51,399 bases of DNA from SAR116 cluster bacterium AG-390-L20 (GTDB lineage: Bacteria; Pseudomonadota; Alphaproteobacteria; Puniceispirillales; Marisalimonadaceae): contig QCHB01000013.1 of assembly GCA_003278095.1 (NCBI GenBank), forward strand, positions 1-51,399, given 5' to 3'. Shown in pieces: positions 1-8,948 of this stretch (positions within the stretch are counted from its first letter, which is position 1; every line of letters begins with the position of its first letter). Made by a program: the position numbers and the translations under genes. The notes beneath the pieces were generated by a model that saw only the letters and a program-made list of their open reading frames with translations, made no database searches and had not been told where the DNA came from.

Positions 1-5
1 AAATT

Positions 6-1124
6 ATGGACAAAAATTTAACTATTTTAGGTGGAGGTTTTGCCTCTTGGGTACTAGCAAGTGTTTTTGCCAAACAAGGTTATTATATCAATTTGTTTGA
101 GGGTAATAGCGAAAACTTTGGATCTCAACAAATATCCCCAAATGGCTGGGCTGCACTATCTAACTTAATAAACCTAAAAAAAATCGAAGCATATTTTGAA
201 CCCTTTCATAATATTTATTTTAAAAAGTTAAACTCCAATCAAAATCTGGAATTTTTGGCCCAATATGACTTAATAAATAAAACAAGTAATTTTGGTTCTA
301 TTGAAAGAGAGAGTATAATTAAGATATTCAAAAACCAAACTCTTAAAAATAAATCTGTTAAGGTTTATAATACACAAATACAACATATAGTTTCTGAAAA
401 TGAAACTAATAAAGTAATTGATGATAACGGAAGAGTTTTTGAAGCAAAGCATGTAATAGGTGCTGATGGTATAAATGGTATATCCAGAAGATTTGCTATA
501 GGATCAGATAATAATAATTTAAACTCAAAAAAAATTTATAGGGCTGTTTCATTTCAAAATAATCCCTACCAATTGACAAAAAAAATTCTTCAAGTTTTAT
601 TTCATGATACAGGTTATTTTGTTATTTACCCAACTATAATTAATAAGAAAAAAGCTACTAATTTTATTTTTGTACCTACTAATAATAATTTTAGTCCACC
701 AATGATTGATAACAAAATTATAAATTATTTAATACCTCATGATTTAGATTGGATTACCACAATAAGTTCATATAAAAGTGGGGAGAAAACTTCTATTTAT
801 AAAAATGGTGTTTTCTTATTTGGTGATGCCGCATTCACTATACCTCCGCACTTAGCCCAAGCAGGTAATCAAATATTAGAAGATGCAGATTTTATAAGAA
901 AAAAATTAACTGAAAATTTTGATTTTAAAGACATTGTAAATTCTTTTATTAAAGATAGATATCTCAAAAAAAGTATTATTGCTGATAAATCTTCGATGAT
1001 CGGTAAAGTATTTAGTGCTCAAAAATTAGTTGGAGATTTAAGAAACTTATGTATTAAATCAAATAATCTCGATTTTCTTGACTACGTACTCAATCCTATA
1101 TGGAAAAATGAAAATTATGAATAA
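6..1124 (+). CDS. FAD-dependent monooxygenase, UbiH/COQ6-type
   Basis: Probable flavoprotein hydroxylase of the UbiH/UbiF/COQ6 group, which hydroxylates the ring of ubiquinone precursors at the inner membrane. An N-terminal dinucleotide fold is seen at residues 7-18 (LGGGFASW; the last Gly of GxGxxG is Ser). The DG motif of flavin hydroxylases is at D154-G155 (VIGADGING), and the FAD-ribose GD motif is at G273-D274 (FGDAAFTIPPHLAQAGNQ). At 372 residues it is slightly shorter than the usual 390-410. The ATG lies 5 bases from the window edge, so its ribosome binding site is outside. Its stop overlaps the start of the downstream peroxidase gene by 8 bases, so the two are probably co-transcribed. 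Which ring position it acts on cannot be told. Confidence 0.8.
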   Translation: MDKNLTILGGGFASWVLASVFAKQGYYINLFEGNSENFGSQQISPNGWAALSNLINLKKIEAYFEPFHNIYFKKLNSNQNLEFLAQYDLINKTSNFGSIERESIIKIFKNQTLKNKSVKVYNTQIQHIVSENETNKVIDDNGRVFEAKHVIGADGINGISRRFAIGSDNNNLNSKKIYRAVSFQNNPYQLTKKILQVLFHDTGYFVIYPTIINKKKATNFIFVPTNNNFSPPMIDNKIINYLIPHDLDWITTISSYKSGEKTSIYKNGVFLFGDAAFTIPPHLAQAGNQILEDADFIRKKLTENFDFKDIVNSFIKDRYLKKSIIADKSSMIGKVFSAQKLVGDLRNLCIKSNNLDFLDYVLNPIWKNENYE

Positions 1125-1662
1125 GACATTAATATTTTTTTTAATAATAATTGGAATTTCAATGATTAACAAAGTTAGTGCTAATGCATATAAGTATAGT
1201 TTCACATCAATTGATGGTAAGGTTATAAATTTAAAAGAGTTTATGGGAAAACCAATTTTGATAGTCAATACAGCCTCACTTTGTGGTTTTACCAATCAAT
1301 ATAAAGACATTGAATCACTTTATGGAATGTATAAAAAATTTGACTTGATAGTGTTAGGTATCCCCTCTAATGATTTTGGAAATCAAGAATTATCTTCAAA
1401 CGTTAAGGTTAAAGAGTTTTGTACAACAAATTTTGGTATTAGTTTTTTATTAACCGAAATAACTAAAATAAAAGGGCAAAATGGGCATCCTTTTTTTAAA
1501 TGGGTAAAAGAAGAAGCTGGTTTTCTGGCTTTTCCAAAATGGAATTTCTATAAATATTTAATTAATCGTAAAGGTGAATTAGTATCATGGTATTCGAGTA
1601 CAACAAATCCCATGTCAGAAAAAATTAAAATAGAAGTTAAAAAATTAATAGATGAAAAATAA
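1117..1662 (+). CDS. Exported glutathione peroxidase family protein (Cys-type)
   Basis: Thiol peroxidase that reduces hydrogen or lipid peroxides. I choose the ATG at 1117 rather than the in-frame one at 1078. It overlaps the previous stop (ATGAATAA) and opens directly with a hydrophobic signal peptide ending near VSANA, so the enzyme should act in the periplasm. The GPx fold has the peroxidatic Cys in SLCGFT (residue 56 of this start), the catalytic Gln in FGNQE and the Trp-Asn pair in KWNFYK, so all four tetrad residues are present. A second Cys in EFCTTNF sits where thioredoxin-dependent relatives have their resolving Cys, so a thioredoxin-like donor is more likely than glutathione (inference). 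The usual NQFG motif is NDFG here, but that Gln is not the catalytic one. The gene ends at a strong hairpin. Confidence 0.88.
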   Translation: MNKTLIFFLIIIGISMINKVSANAYKYSFTSIDGKVINLKEFMGKPILIVNTASLCGFTNQYKDIESLYGMYKKFDLIVLGIPSNDFGNQELSSNVKVKEFCTTNFGISFLLTEITKIKGQNGHPFFKWVKEEAGFLAFPKWNFYKYLINRKGELVSWYSSTTNPMSEKIKIEVKKLIDEK

Positions 1663-1685
1663 AAAGCCATCATAAGATGGCTTTT
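1662..1685. terminator. Bidirectional intrinsic terminator
   Basis: A perfect 10-bp stem (AAAAGCCATC / GATGGCTTTT) with loop ATAA starts at the last base of the peroxidase stop codon. It is flanked by A-runs on one side and T-runs on the other, so it can act in both directions. It separates the peroxidase gene from the convergent YccA-like gene that ends at 1711. Confidence 0.85.
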
Positions 1686-1710
1686 ATAAATTTAGAAAAT
1701 TAATTATATT

Positions 1711-2439
1711 TTATTCTCTGTTTCCGAGGAACATTAACAGGAATTGAAACATTAGTATGAAATCTAAATATAGAGTTAAAGCACCTAAGACAGACTTTTT
1801 ACCTGCTGCTTCATTATTATCTCCAGCTAAATACATATTCTTAATCTTTTGTGTATCATAGGCTGTTAGACCTGCAAATATTAGAACACCGATGATTGAA
1901 ATCATAAAATCGAGTTGTGTAGAGGCCATGAATATATTTACTATTTGAGCAATAATAAGGCCAAACACACCCATCATTAAAAAAGATCCTAAGCCTGAAA
2001 GGGATTTTTTTGTGGTATATCCATATATAGATAATGCCGCAAAAGCTGCTGCTGTAACAAAAAAGGCTCTTACAACTGAAGCACCAGTGTAAACAAGTAA
2101 CAATGAAGACAAAGATAGTCCCATGAGACCAGCATATATATAGAATAAATTCCTAGCTTTTCCTGATGAGATACTATTTATTCTTGCTGAAATATAAAAA
2201 ACCATTCCTAATGGGGCAAGCATTATAACCCATTTTAATGGACTTAGAAAAAACAACTCACCAATTGGTGTTAACGCACCATTTGAAATAGCAAGAAAGT
2301 TTAATCCTAAAGCCATTAATCCTGTCAATGCTAGGGCAGTTGTCATATGATTATAAACACCAAGCATATATGATCTAAGACCCAAATCTATCTGGGTAGC
2401 TTGAGCATTGGAACTTGACATAAAACGATTATTATTCAT
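1711..2439 (-). CDS. Bax inhibitor-1/YccA family membrane protein
   Basis: Inner-membrane protein of the BI-1/YccA family; E. coli YccA binds and modulates the FtsH protease. The 242 residues contain about seven hydrophobic helices, with family-like stretches such as NHMTTALALTGLMA near residue 30 and GLTAYDTQKIKNMY near residue 190. The N-terminus is polar and Asn/Ser-rich. The ATG at 2439 is preceded by AAAGGA about 10 bases upstream. An earlier ATG sits between them but meets a stop after three codons, so it is not the start. The length is normal for the family. It is transcribed alone, convergent with the peroxidase gene and separated from rlmN by about 90 bases. Confidence 0.88.
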   Translation of the reverse strand: MNNNRFMSSSNAQATQIDLGLRSYMLGVYNHMTTALALTGLMALGLNFLAISNGALTPIGELFFLSPLKWVIMLAPLGMVFYISARINSISSGKARNLFYIYAGLMGLSLSSLLLVYTGASVVRAFFVTAAAFAALSIYGYTTKKSLSGLGSFLMMGVFGLIIAQIVNIFMASTQLDFMISIIGVLIFAGLTAYDTQKIKNMYLAGDNNEAAGKKSVLGALTLYLDFILMFQFLLMFLGNRE

Positions 2440-2528
2440 TTATTCATTATCCTTTTGAATTATTTATTGATATTAATAACATAATACTTATTAAGTTCTA
2501 AAGCAATAGTTACACAAAAATTTAATAT

Positions 2529-3626
2529 TTATAGAGAATGAAGAGGAACAAGCTTGTTTATTTGTGATTTTCTTATTTTCTCAGTATCAGATTTCAATTG
2601 ACCACACGCCGCGTAAATATCTTGTCCTCTTGGTTTTCTTATTGGAGATGCAAAACCAGCATCCATTATTATTTTTGCAAAATTATCTATTTTATTTTGA
2701 GAAGAGGTTTCAAAAAAAGAGCCTGGCCATGGGTTAAAAGGAATTAAATTAATTTTAGATGGAATTCCTTTAATAAGTTTTATTAAGTTATTTGCATCTT
2801 CTTCAGAATCATTAATATCTTTTAGCATAACGTATTCCCACGTAATTCTTCGAGAATTAGATAAGTTAGGATACTTGCGACAAGAATTTATCAGATCTTT
2901 TAGATTATATTTTTTATTAATAGGAACTAGTGTATCTCTAAGTTTATCGTTAACAGCGTGAAGTGAAATTGCTAAGTTAACACCCAACTCAGCACCGGCC
3001 TTATTAATGTTAGGTATTATACCTGAGGTTGAAAGTGTTATTCTACGCCTAGATAGTGAAATACCGTCATCTGACATCATAATTTTTATCGCTTTACTTA
3101 CCGCATCATAATTTAGTAATGGTTCTCCCATACCCATCATAACTACATTTGTAACTTTTCTATGATTTTTTCCTGATGGCCAATCATTTAAATAATCCAT
3201 AACAAGCATTAATTGACCAATAATTTCTCCTGAAGTAAGATTTCTAACTAAAGCTTGTGTGCCTGTGTGACAAAACGAACAATTAAGAGTACAACCTACT
3301 TGACTTGACAGACAAACTGTTCCTCGATCTTCTTGGGGTATGTAAACAGTTTCAACTTCAGATCCATCTTTAAGCTTTATTAACCATTTGATAGTTCCAT
3401 CTTTACTTTCTTTGATTTCTGAAATTTTTGGTCTGGAAATTGAAGATAATTCATTTAAAAAAATCCTAGTTGATTTTGAAATATTATTCATTTCCATAAA
3501 TGATTTTAGACCAAAACAATACATCCATCTCCAAATTTGAGTAGCTCTAAATCTTGGAAGGTCATTATTTAAACAAAAGGTTTTTAACTCATCAAAACTA
3601 AAATTTAGCAGATTTTGTTTTGACAT
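2529..3626 (-). CDS. rlmN: 23S rRNA/tRNA adenine-C2 methyltransferase RlmN
   Basis: Radical-SAM enzyme that methylates C2 of A2503 in 23S rRNA and A37 in some tRNAs. The [4Fe-4S] cluster motif CxxxCxxC is at C112, C116 and C119 (GCTLNCSFC). C105 in VCLSSQVGC matches the conserved Cys that resolves the RNA adduct, and the C-terminal Cys in YAACGQL is the methyl-carrying one, so all key residues are present. The SAM-contact motif [10 protein letters not shown] is intact. Length 365 is typical. It sits 27 bases downstream of the IalB-like gene on the same strand, but no functional link is implied. Confidence 0.95.
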   Translation of the reverse strand: MSKQNLLNFSFDELKTFCLNNDLPRFRATQIWRWMYCFGLKSFMEMNNISKSTRIFLNELSSISRPKISEIKESKDGTIKWLIKLKDGSEVETVYIPQEDRGTVCLSSQVGCTLNCSFCHTGTQALVRNLTSGEIIGQLMLVMDYLNDWPSGKNHRKVTNVVMMGMGEPLLNYDAVSKAIKIMMSDDGISLSRRRITLSTSGIIPNINKAGAELGVNLAISLHAVNDKLRDTLVPINKKYNLKDLINSCRKYPNLSNSRRITWEYVMLKDINDSEEDANNLIKLIKGIPSKINLIPFNPWPGSFFETSSQNKIDNFAKIIMDAGFASPIRKPRGQDIYAACGQLKSDTEKIRKSQINKLVPLHSL

Positions 3627-3653
3627 ATCTACATTCTTTCACAATTGTTTTAA

Positions 3654-4169
3654 TTAAGTACAACTCTTGTCTATTAACCTTAAAGCTTTCGTAAAACCTG
3701 ATAACGAGTAAGTGTCAACAATTTTATTACCCGGGGTTGATGTCCCTGTAACTGTTAATGTCTTACCTCTTCTCATTGATTGAACTAAAAACCTATCTAT
3801 TTTAGAACTTTCAGACCATGCCCTATCATCAACAGGAAATAATTTTGTTTTTTTCCCGTCGACATCAAAAATTACGTCTTTATTTTTTTTAAAATTAAAC
3901 CCAGCTTTAATTGAAACTTCATGGTTACTTCCACCCTTTGTGTTTGTAACAAAAACGTAGGGTTTACCTCGGTTTTTTTGATTGAACTTACCCTTTGTTT
4001 TCACAGGCTCTGAGGTAATAAAGCATGTTTTGTTTTTATTAAGTTTTGTTGTGTATGCATTCCATTTTTTTTCAGTTCCTAACAATTTAGTCTCTCCAAA
4101 AACTAAATTAGAAAAAAAAGCAATTGAAAAAAAACATGTTAAAAAAGTAAATCTTGTATAAAGTATCAT
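3654..4169 (-). CDS. IalB-family secreted protein
   Basis: Small exported protein of the invasion-associated locus B family, common in alphaproteobacteria including free-living ones, so the name does not imply virulence. The reading frame opens with a GTG at 4181. The ATG at 4169 is preferred because it follows a GTGAG purine stretch at good spacing and begins a clean signal peptide (about 25 residues, ending near NLVFG). The mature part carries the family pattern: KTCFITSEP, RGKPYVFVTN, VSIKAGFNFKK, KLFPVDDRAW and TYSLSGFTKAL, with one Cys near each end (KTCF and KSCT) likely forming a disulfide. Its molecular role is not known; a periplasmic or outer-membrane location is expected. Confidence 0.82.
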   Translation of the reverse strand: MILYTRFTFLTCFFSIAFFSNLVFGETKLLGTEKKWNAYTTKLNKNKTCFITSEPVKTKGKFNQKNRGKPYVFVTNTKGGSNHEVSIKAGFNFKKNKDVIFDVDGKKTKLFPVDDRAWSESSKIDRFLVQSMRRGKTLTVTGTSTPGNKIVDTYSLSGFTKALRLIDKSCT

Positions 4170-4458
4170 CAAATATCTCACTCAAATTTATTTCTTCTAA
4201 TGCAATTTCTTAACCAACACATTATAAACTCATCTAAATGAGAAAAAATAATAAATCTTAAAAAATAATAGAAGCGATGAGTAAAAATAACAACATTTGG
4301 CAACGCTGACAACCTTTAATTGTAGAAGATGAAATTGAATAATTATTTTTACAAAAAACAATATTTAACGTAATTATATGTGATTAATTTTAGGCTTTAA
4401 ATTGATTTATTATTTAAAAATTTTGTGAATTACAATTATTGTAACTTAAGGAAGAAAA
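4170..4458. promoter_or_regulatory. argG upstream region with 15-bp palindrome
   Basis: This is a 289-base gap between divergent genes. No tRNA or convincing ORF is seen in it. Just upstream of the argG ribosome binding site, 4430-4444 is a perfect inverted repeat, TTACAAT-T-ATTGTAA. A TTGATT at 4402-4407 could be a -35 element, but the matching -10 is poor. The palindrome does not fit the classical ArgR box closely, so an arginine-responsive role is only a guess. Confidence 0.3.
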
Positions 4459-5685
4459 ATGCTTAAAGGAAAATCTAAAATAAAAAAAATAGTTTTAGCT
4501 TACTCTGGAGGCTTAGATACATCAGTTATTTTAAAATGGCTCCAAGATAATTATCAATGTGATGTTGTAACTTTTACTGCAGATATTGGCCAAGGTGAAG
4601 AGGTTCAGCCTGCGAGAAATAAAGCAAAATCATTAGGTGTCAAAGAGATTTTCATTGATGATTTAAAAGAAGAATTTGTAAAAGATTTCGTTTTTCCTAT
4701 GTTTAGAGCAAATGCCTTATATGAAGGAGTGTATTTACTTGGCACCTCTATTGCTAGACCTCTAATTGCCAAAAGACAAATTGAGATTGCAGAATTAACT
4801 GATTCTGATGCTGTGTCACACGGCGCCACTGGAAAGGGTAATGATCAAGTAAGATTTGAAATTGGTTACTACAGTTTGCGACCAGATATAAAAGTTATTT
4901 CACCATGGCGAGAATGGGACCTTACAAGCAGAACAAATTTAATAAATTATGCAGAAAAAAATCAAATTCAAGTTCCTAAAGACAAAAGAGGAGAAGCACC
5001 ATTTAGTGTTGATGCAAATTTATTACACATTTCAGCAGAGGGAAAGATTTTAGAAGATCCATGGGTAGAACCAGAAGAATTTATATATTCTAGAACTGTG
5101 TCCCCATTGGAAGCTCCAGACAAACCAACAGAAATAATATTAGAATTCTTGAATGGTGATCCAGTCGAATTAAATGGTAAAAGCTTGTCTCCAGCTGCAA
5201 TGCTTCATCAATTAAATATTTTTGGTGGAAGAAATGGAATTGGAAGAATTGATTTAGTTGAAAACAGATTTGTAGGAATGAAGTCTAGGGGCGTATATGA
5301 AACTCCTGGTGGTACTATTCTATTTCATATGAGAAGAGCTATTGAATCAATTACCTTAGATAGAGGTGCAGCACATCTAAAGGACGAATTAATGCCTAAA
5401 TACGCAGAGTTGATTTATAATGGATTTTGGTTTTCTCCTGAAAGAGAAATGTTACAAGCCTCAATAGACGTTAGTCAAAAAAATGTTTCAGGAACTGTAA
5501 GAGCTAAATTGTATAAAGGAAACGTCATCATAACAGGAAGAAAATCACCCTATTCTTTATATAGTGAAAGCTTAGTAACTTTTGAAGAAGGTACAACAGA
5601 TTATAACCATTCCGATGCTGAAGGATTTATAAAATTAAATGCACTTAGATTGAGAGTTAAAAAAATTATTGAAAGCGCTTCTTAA
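4459..5685 (+). CDS. argG: Argininosuccinate synthase
   Basis: Catalyses ATP-dependent ligation of citrulline and aspartate to argininosuccinate, the penultimate step of arginine synthesis, in the cytoplasm. The N-type ATP pyrophosphatase P-loop SGGLDTS is at residues 16-22. Other family signatures include [26 protein letters not shown] (substrate and ATP contacts) and the SPWREW segment. Length 408 is typical. The ATG is preceded by AAGGAAG at good spacing. It is not linked to argF and argD, which lie about 15 kb away in this window. The downstream neighbour is convergent, 6 bases away. Confidence 0.97.
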   Translation: MLKGKSKIKKIVLAYSGGLDTSVILKWLQDNYQCDVVTFTADIGQGEEVQPARNKAKSLGVKEIFIDDLKEEFVKDFVFPMFRANALYEGVYLLGTSIARPLIAKRQIEIAELTDSDAVSHGATGKGNDQVRFEIGYYSLRPDIKVISPWREWDLTSRTNLINYAEKNQIQVPKDKRGEAPFSVDANLLHISAEGKILEDPWVEPEEFIYSRTVSPLEAPDKPTEIILEFLNGDPVELNGKSLSPAAMLHQLNIFGGRNGIGRIDLVENRFVGMKSRGVYETPGGTILFHMRRAIESITLDRGAAHLKDELMPKYAELIYNGFWFSPEREMLQASIDVSQKNVSGTVRAKLYKGNVIITGRKSPYSLYSESLVTFEEGTTDYNHSDAEGFIKLNALRLRVKKIIESAS

Positions 5686-5691
5686 TTCTGT

Positions 5692-5919
5692 CTATTTAAT
5701 ACAAACTGGTCCAACTGAACCATCCTCAGAAACCTGTTTTAAAACAACTTTTCCATTTTGAGCTAATGCGTAAGTATTTTTTAATTTACCAGATGAACAG
5801 TCTACAGGTTTAACAAAACTATATTTTATAGGACCAGATTTAGATGCTTCAGTTAAAAATTCTTTAACATGTGGCTCCTGAAAAGCTAATATTGAATAAA
5901 TAGTAACAAAAAATATCAT
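5692..5919 (-). CDS. Small secreted protein, unrecognised
   Basis: A 75-residue protein whose first 12 or so residues are hydrophobic (IFFVTIYSILAF), suggesting a short signal peptide. The remainder has two Cys (C41 and C73) that could form one disulfide, and ends GSVGPVCIK. I recognise no family. It is likely real: AAAGGAG stands at ideal spacing before the ATG, and it fills the space between argG and the oxidoreductase promoter. Function unknown. Confidence 0.6.
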   Translation of the reverse strand: MIFFVTIYSILAFQEPHVKEFLTEASKSGPIKYSFVKPVDCSSGKLKNTYALAQNGKVVLKQVSEDGSVGPVCIK

Positions 5920-6019
5920 AATTTTCTCCTTTTAATTATATATATTTCATTATTAAGTGGCTATAATTTGACAAATTTAGACTGAATTTGGGCAATTTGA
6001 TTTATTTAAGGAATATAAT

Positions 6020-7036
6020 ATGGAGCAAAAAATATTTGAAATACCAGAAAAAATGCAAGCAATAGAGATCAAAGCGTTTGGTCCCCCTGAAAATTTAAAT
6101 CCTTGTTCTCGACCGGTACCAAAACTTTTAAATAACCAAGTTTTAATCAAGGTATCATTTGCAGGAGTTAATAGGCCAGACTTATTGCAAAGACAAGGTA
6201 ATTACAAGGTTCCAGATAGTGCGTCAGATTTACCTGGTCTAGAAGTTTCAGGTATTGTAGTTGATATTAAAGGTTCAAATTTAACATTTAATATTGGTGA
6301 TAAGGTTTGTGCACTTTGTCATGGAGGTGGATATGCAGAATACGTGGCAGTAGATATAGGTCATTGTATGCCTGTACCGAGAAATTACTCAATGCAAGAA
6401 GCTGCATGCATACCAGAAACATTCATAACTGTTTGGAGTAATTTATTTATCCGTGGAAAATTATCAAAAAATGAAAAAGTCCTAATTCATGGTGGGGCAA
6501 GTGGAATTGGCACCACAGCAATCCAATTGGCAAAAGAATTTGGCACTACTGTCTATGCAACGGCAGGGAGTGATAAAAAATGTTCCGCAGTAGAAAAATT
6601 AGGAGCAAATAAGTGTATCAACTATAGAAATAGCGAATTTGAAAATGAAATAAATGGACTTACAAATAATAAAGGTGTTGATGTTATTTTAGACATGGTT
6701 GCTGGCAATTATATACCAAGGAATTTAAAATGTTTAAACTTTGATGGTAGATTATTAATAATTGCAGTTCAAGGTGGCATTAAAGACGAAGTGAATTTTG
6801 CAAATATTATGATTAAGAGACAAACAATTACTGGATCCACCTTAAGACCACAGTCATCTAACAAAAAATCTGAGTACGTTGAAAGTCTTGTTAAAAATGC
6901 TTGGAAATATCTTGAATCAGGTAGGGTGAAACCCATTATTGAAAAGGAATTTGACTTAATGGATGCAGTTGAAGCACATAAAGCTCTTGAAAAAGGAGAT
7001 CATGTTGGAAAATTTATTATGAGAGTCTCACAATAA
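6020..7036 (+). CDS. NAD(P)H:quinone oxidoreductase, PIG3-type zinc-independent MDR
   Basis: Cytoplasmic medium-chain dehydrogenase/reductase of the quinone oxidoreductase branch; PIG3 relatives reduce quinones with NADPH. The GroES-like N-terminal domain has the family pattern GVNRPDLLQRQGNYK and GLEVSG. The nucleotide-binding loop HGGASGIGTTAIQLAK is near residues 156-171. The zinc-ligand residues of true alcohol dehydrogenases are absent, as expected. The end, KALEKGDHVGKFIM, is characteristic of this branch. Length 338 is about 10 residues over the usual because of an N-terminal extension. The ATG follows AAGGAA at good spacing. The gene abuts the convergent prpE with no gap. The physiological substrate is unknown. 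Confidence 0.88.
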   Translation: MEQKIFEIPEKMQAIEIKAFGPPENLNPCSRPVPKLLNNQVLIKVSFAGVNRPDLLQRQGNYKVPDSASDLPGLEVSGIVVDIKGSNLTFNIGDKVCALCHGGGYAEYVAVDIGHCMPVPRNYSMQEAACIPETFITVWSNLFIRGKLSKNEKVLIHGGASGIGTTAIQLAKEFGTTVYATAGSDKKCSAVEKLGANKCINYRNSEFENEINGLTNNKGVDVILDMVAGNYIPRNLKCLNFDGRLLIIAVQGGIKDEVNFANIMIKRQTITGSTLRPQSSNKKSEYVESLVKNAWKYLESGRVKPIIEKEFDLMDAVEAHKALEKGDHVGKFIMRVSQ

Positions 7037-8923
7037 TTAATAACCAAGGGGTTTTAAAGCTTCTTTAATTTCTTCAAAAACTAAAGGATTATCTACAGTT
7101 GCGGGCATTTGCCAATCTACTTTATCTGCTATTTTTCTAATTGTAGCTCTTAAAATTTTTCCTGATCTGGTTTTAGGAAGAGAAGATACAACTGCAACTG
7201 ATTTAAAAGCTGCTACTGGCCCTATTTCATTACGAACCAAGTCAACAACTTCTTTACATACAACTTCATGAGTTTTATTACATCCATTGTTTAGGCAAAT
7301 TAGTCCAAGTGGAACTTGTCCTTTAAGATTATCGTAAACTCCAACAACAGCACATTCTGCAACATCAATATGATTAGACAATGCTTCTTCCATAGCACCG
7401 GTTGAAAGTCTATGCCCCGCAACATTTATTACATCATCAGTTCTAGACATAATGTACAAATAATCATCTTCATCTTGATAACCTGCGTCACCTGTCTCGT
7501 AGTAATTTCTATATGTAGATAAGTACGATTCTATATATCTATCATCTGCACTCCATAATGTAGGTAGTGAACCAGGTGGAAGGGGAAGTTTTATAGAAAT
7601 TGCTCCTAACGTACCTCGTGGTACCTCAACCCCTACTTCAGACAAAACCTGTACATCATATCCTGGCATTGCTAAAGTTGGTGAACCTGTTTTTATAGGA
7701 AGAGCCTCTATCCCAAGTGGATTAGCTGCGACCGGCCAACCTGTTTCTGTCTGCCACCAGTGATCAATAATAGGAACTTTTAGTTTATCTTCTAACCATA
7801 AAACTGTATCAGGATCAGCTCTTTCACCAGCAAGAAATAAAGATTGCAAGCTTGTTGTGTCAAAATTTTTTATAAAATCACCTTTTGGATCATCCCTCTT
7901 AACAGCCCTTAGAGCAGTTGGGGCCGTAAATAAAACTTTAACTTTATACTCAGAGATAATTCTCCAAAAAGTTCCAGCATTAGGAGTTCCAATTGGTTTA
8001 CCCTCAAATAAAATAGTAGTACAACCATGAAGTAAAGGGGCATATACTATGTAAGAATGCCCCACGACCCAGCCAATGTCGGAAGCCGCCCAATATACAT
8101 CTCCTGGTTGTACGTCATATATATTATTCATAGACCATTTAAGTGATACTGCATGTCCTCCATTATCTCTAACTACTCCTTTAGGCTTTCCAGTAGTTCC
8201 TGAAGTATATAAAATATATAAAGGATCATTTGCATCCACTTCAATCGGCTTAGCCAAGAAAGCATCTTTAATAAACTCACTCCATTCTAAATCTTGGCTT
8301 GGTTTGAGTTGCGCTTTCAGTGAGTCTCTTTGAAAAATTATACATTTTTTAACTTGATGCTTTGCAATCTCTATTGCTTTATCAAGTAATGGTTTATATT
8401 CTATGATCCTACTAGGCTCATGACCACAAGAAGCAGAAACTATTACCTTAGGTTTACAATCATCAATTCTTACAGCTAATTCATTTGAGGCAAATCCTCC
8501 AAAAACTACAGAATGAACTGCTCCAATTCGAGCACAAGCCAACATTGCTACCAAAGCTTCGGGTATCATAGGCATGTAAATAATTAACCTGTCCCCTTTA
8601 ATGACCCCTAATTTTGTTAGTGCCCCTGCAAATTGGGAAACTTGATATTGTAATTGTGAATAGGTTATTCTCCTTTTGGTATTGGTAACAGGACTATCAT
8701 AAATAATAGCATCTTGTTCTCCTCTACCTGATAAAACATGCCTGTCTATCGCGTTGTAACATGTATTTAGGGTTCCATCAGGAAACCATTTATAAAAAGG
8801 GCTATTCGAATCATCTAAAATCTTTTTAGGTTTTTTCTCCCATGTAATAGCTTTAGCTTGTTTACCCCAAAATTTGAGGGGATCATTTTTCCAACTTTTG
8901 TAAATATCTCTATAATACCCCAA
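7037..8923 (-). CDS. prpE: Propionyl-CoA synthetase
   Basis: AMP-forming acyl-CoA synthetase converting propionate, CoA and ATP to propionyl-CoA. The PrpE type rather than acetyl-CoA synthetase is indicated by the N-terminus (YRDIYKSWKNDPLKFW), the VVRDNGGHAVSLKWSM stretch after the P-loop, and 628 residues. The ATP-binding YTSGTTGKPKG is near residues 239-249, and the SGK motif with the regulatory acyl-lysine (KTRSGKILRA) is near 585. The start is TTG, supported by GAGGAG 7 bases upstream; no ATG fits the conserved N-terminus. It is last in the pccB-pccA-mutase-prpE run, 25 bases after the mutase, so propionate activation is co-expressed with the enzymes that consume propionyl-CoA. Confidence 0.93.
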   Translation of the reverse strand: MGYYRDIYKSWKNDPLKFWGKQAKAITWEKKPKKILDDSNSPFYKWFPDGTLNTCYNAIDRHVLSGRGEQDAIIYDSPVTNTKRRITYSQLQYQVSQFAGALTKLGVIKGDRLIIYMPMIPEALVAMLACARIGAVHSVVFGGFASNELAVRIDDCKPKVIVSASCGHEPSRIIEYKPLLDKAIEIAKHQVKKCIIFQRDSLKAQLKPSQDLEWSEFIKDAFLAKPIEVDANDPLYILYTSGTTGKPKGVVRDNGGHAVSLKWSMNNIYDVQPGDVYWAASDIGWVVGHSYIVYAPLLHGCTTILFEGKPIGTPNAGTFWRIISEYKVKVLFTAPTALRAVKRDDPKGDFIKNFDTTSLQSLFLAGERADPDTVLWLEDKLKVPIIDHWWQTETGWPVAANPLGIEALPIKTGSPTLAMPGYDVQVLSEVGVEVPRGTLGAISIKLPLPPGSLPTLWSADDRYIESYLSTYRNYYETGDAGYQDEDDYLYIMSRTDDVINVAGHRLSTGAMEEALSNHIDVAECAVVGVYDNLKGQVPLGLICLNNGCNKTHEVVCKEVVDLVRNEIGPVAAFKSVAVVSSLPKTRSGKILRATIRKIADKVDWQMPATVDNPLVFEEIKEALKPLGY

Positions 8924-8948
8924 TAATTTCTCCTCATATAATTAATAT

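Noticed and set aside
3654-4169. Taking the IalB-like gene as a sign of pathogenicity
   Set aside because: The family is widespread in free-living alphaproteobacteria and nothing else in the window suggests a host-associated life.
4276-4308. Ten-codon frame (MSKNNNIWQR) upstream of argG as an attenuator leader peptide
   Set aside because: Only one Arg codon, no adjacent terminator or antiterminator hairpin, and more than 100 bases from argG.
8076-8333. 85-codon plus-strand frame inside prpE
   Set aside because: Antisense shadow of a conserved synthetase; no independent evidence.
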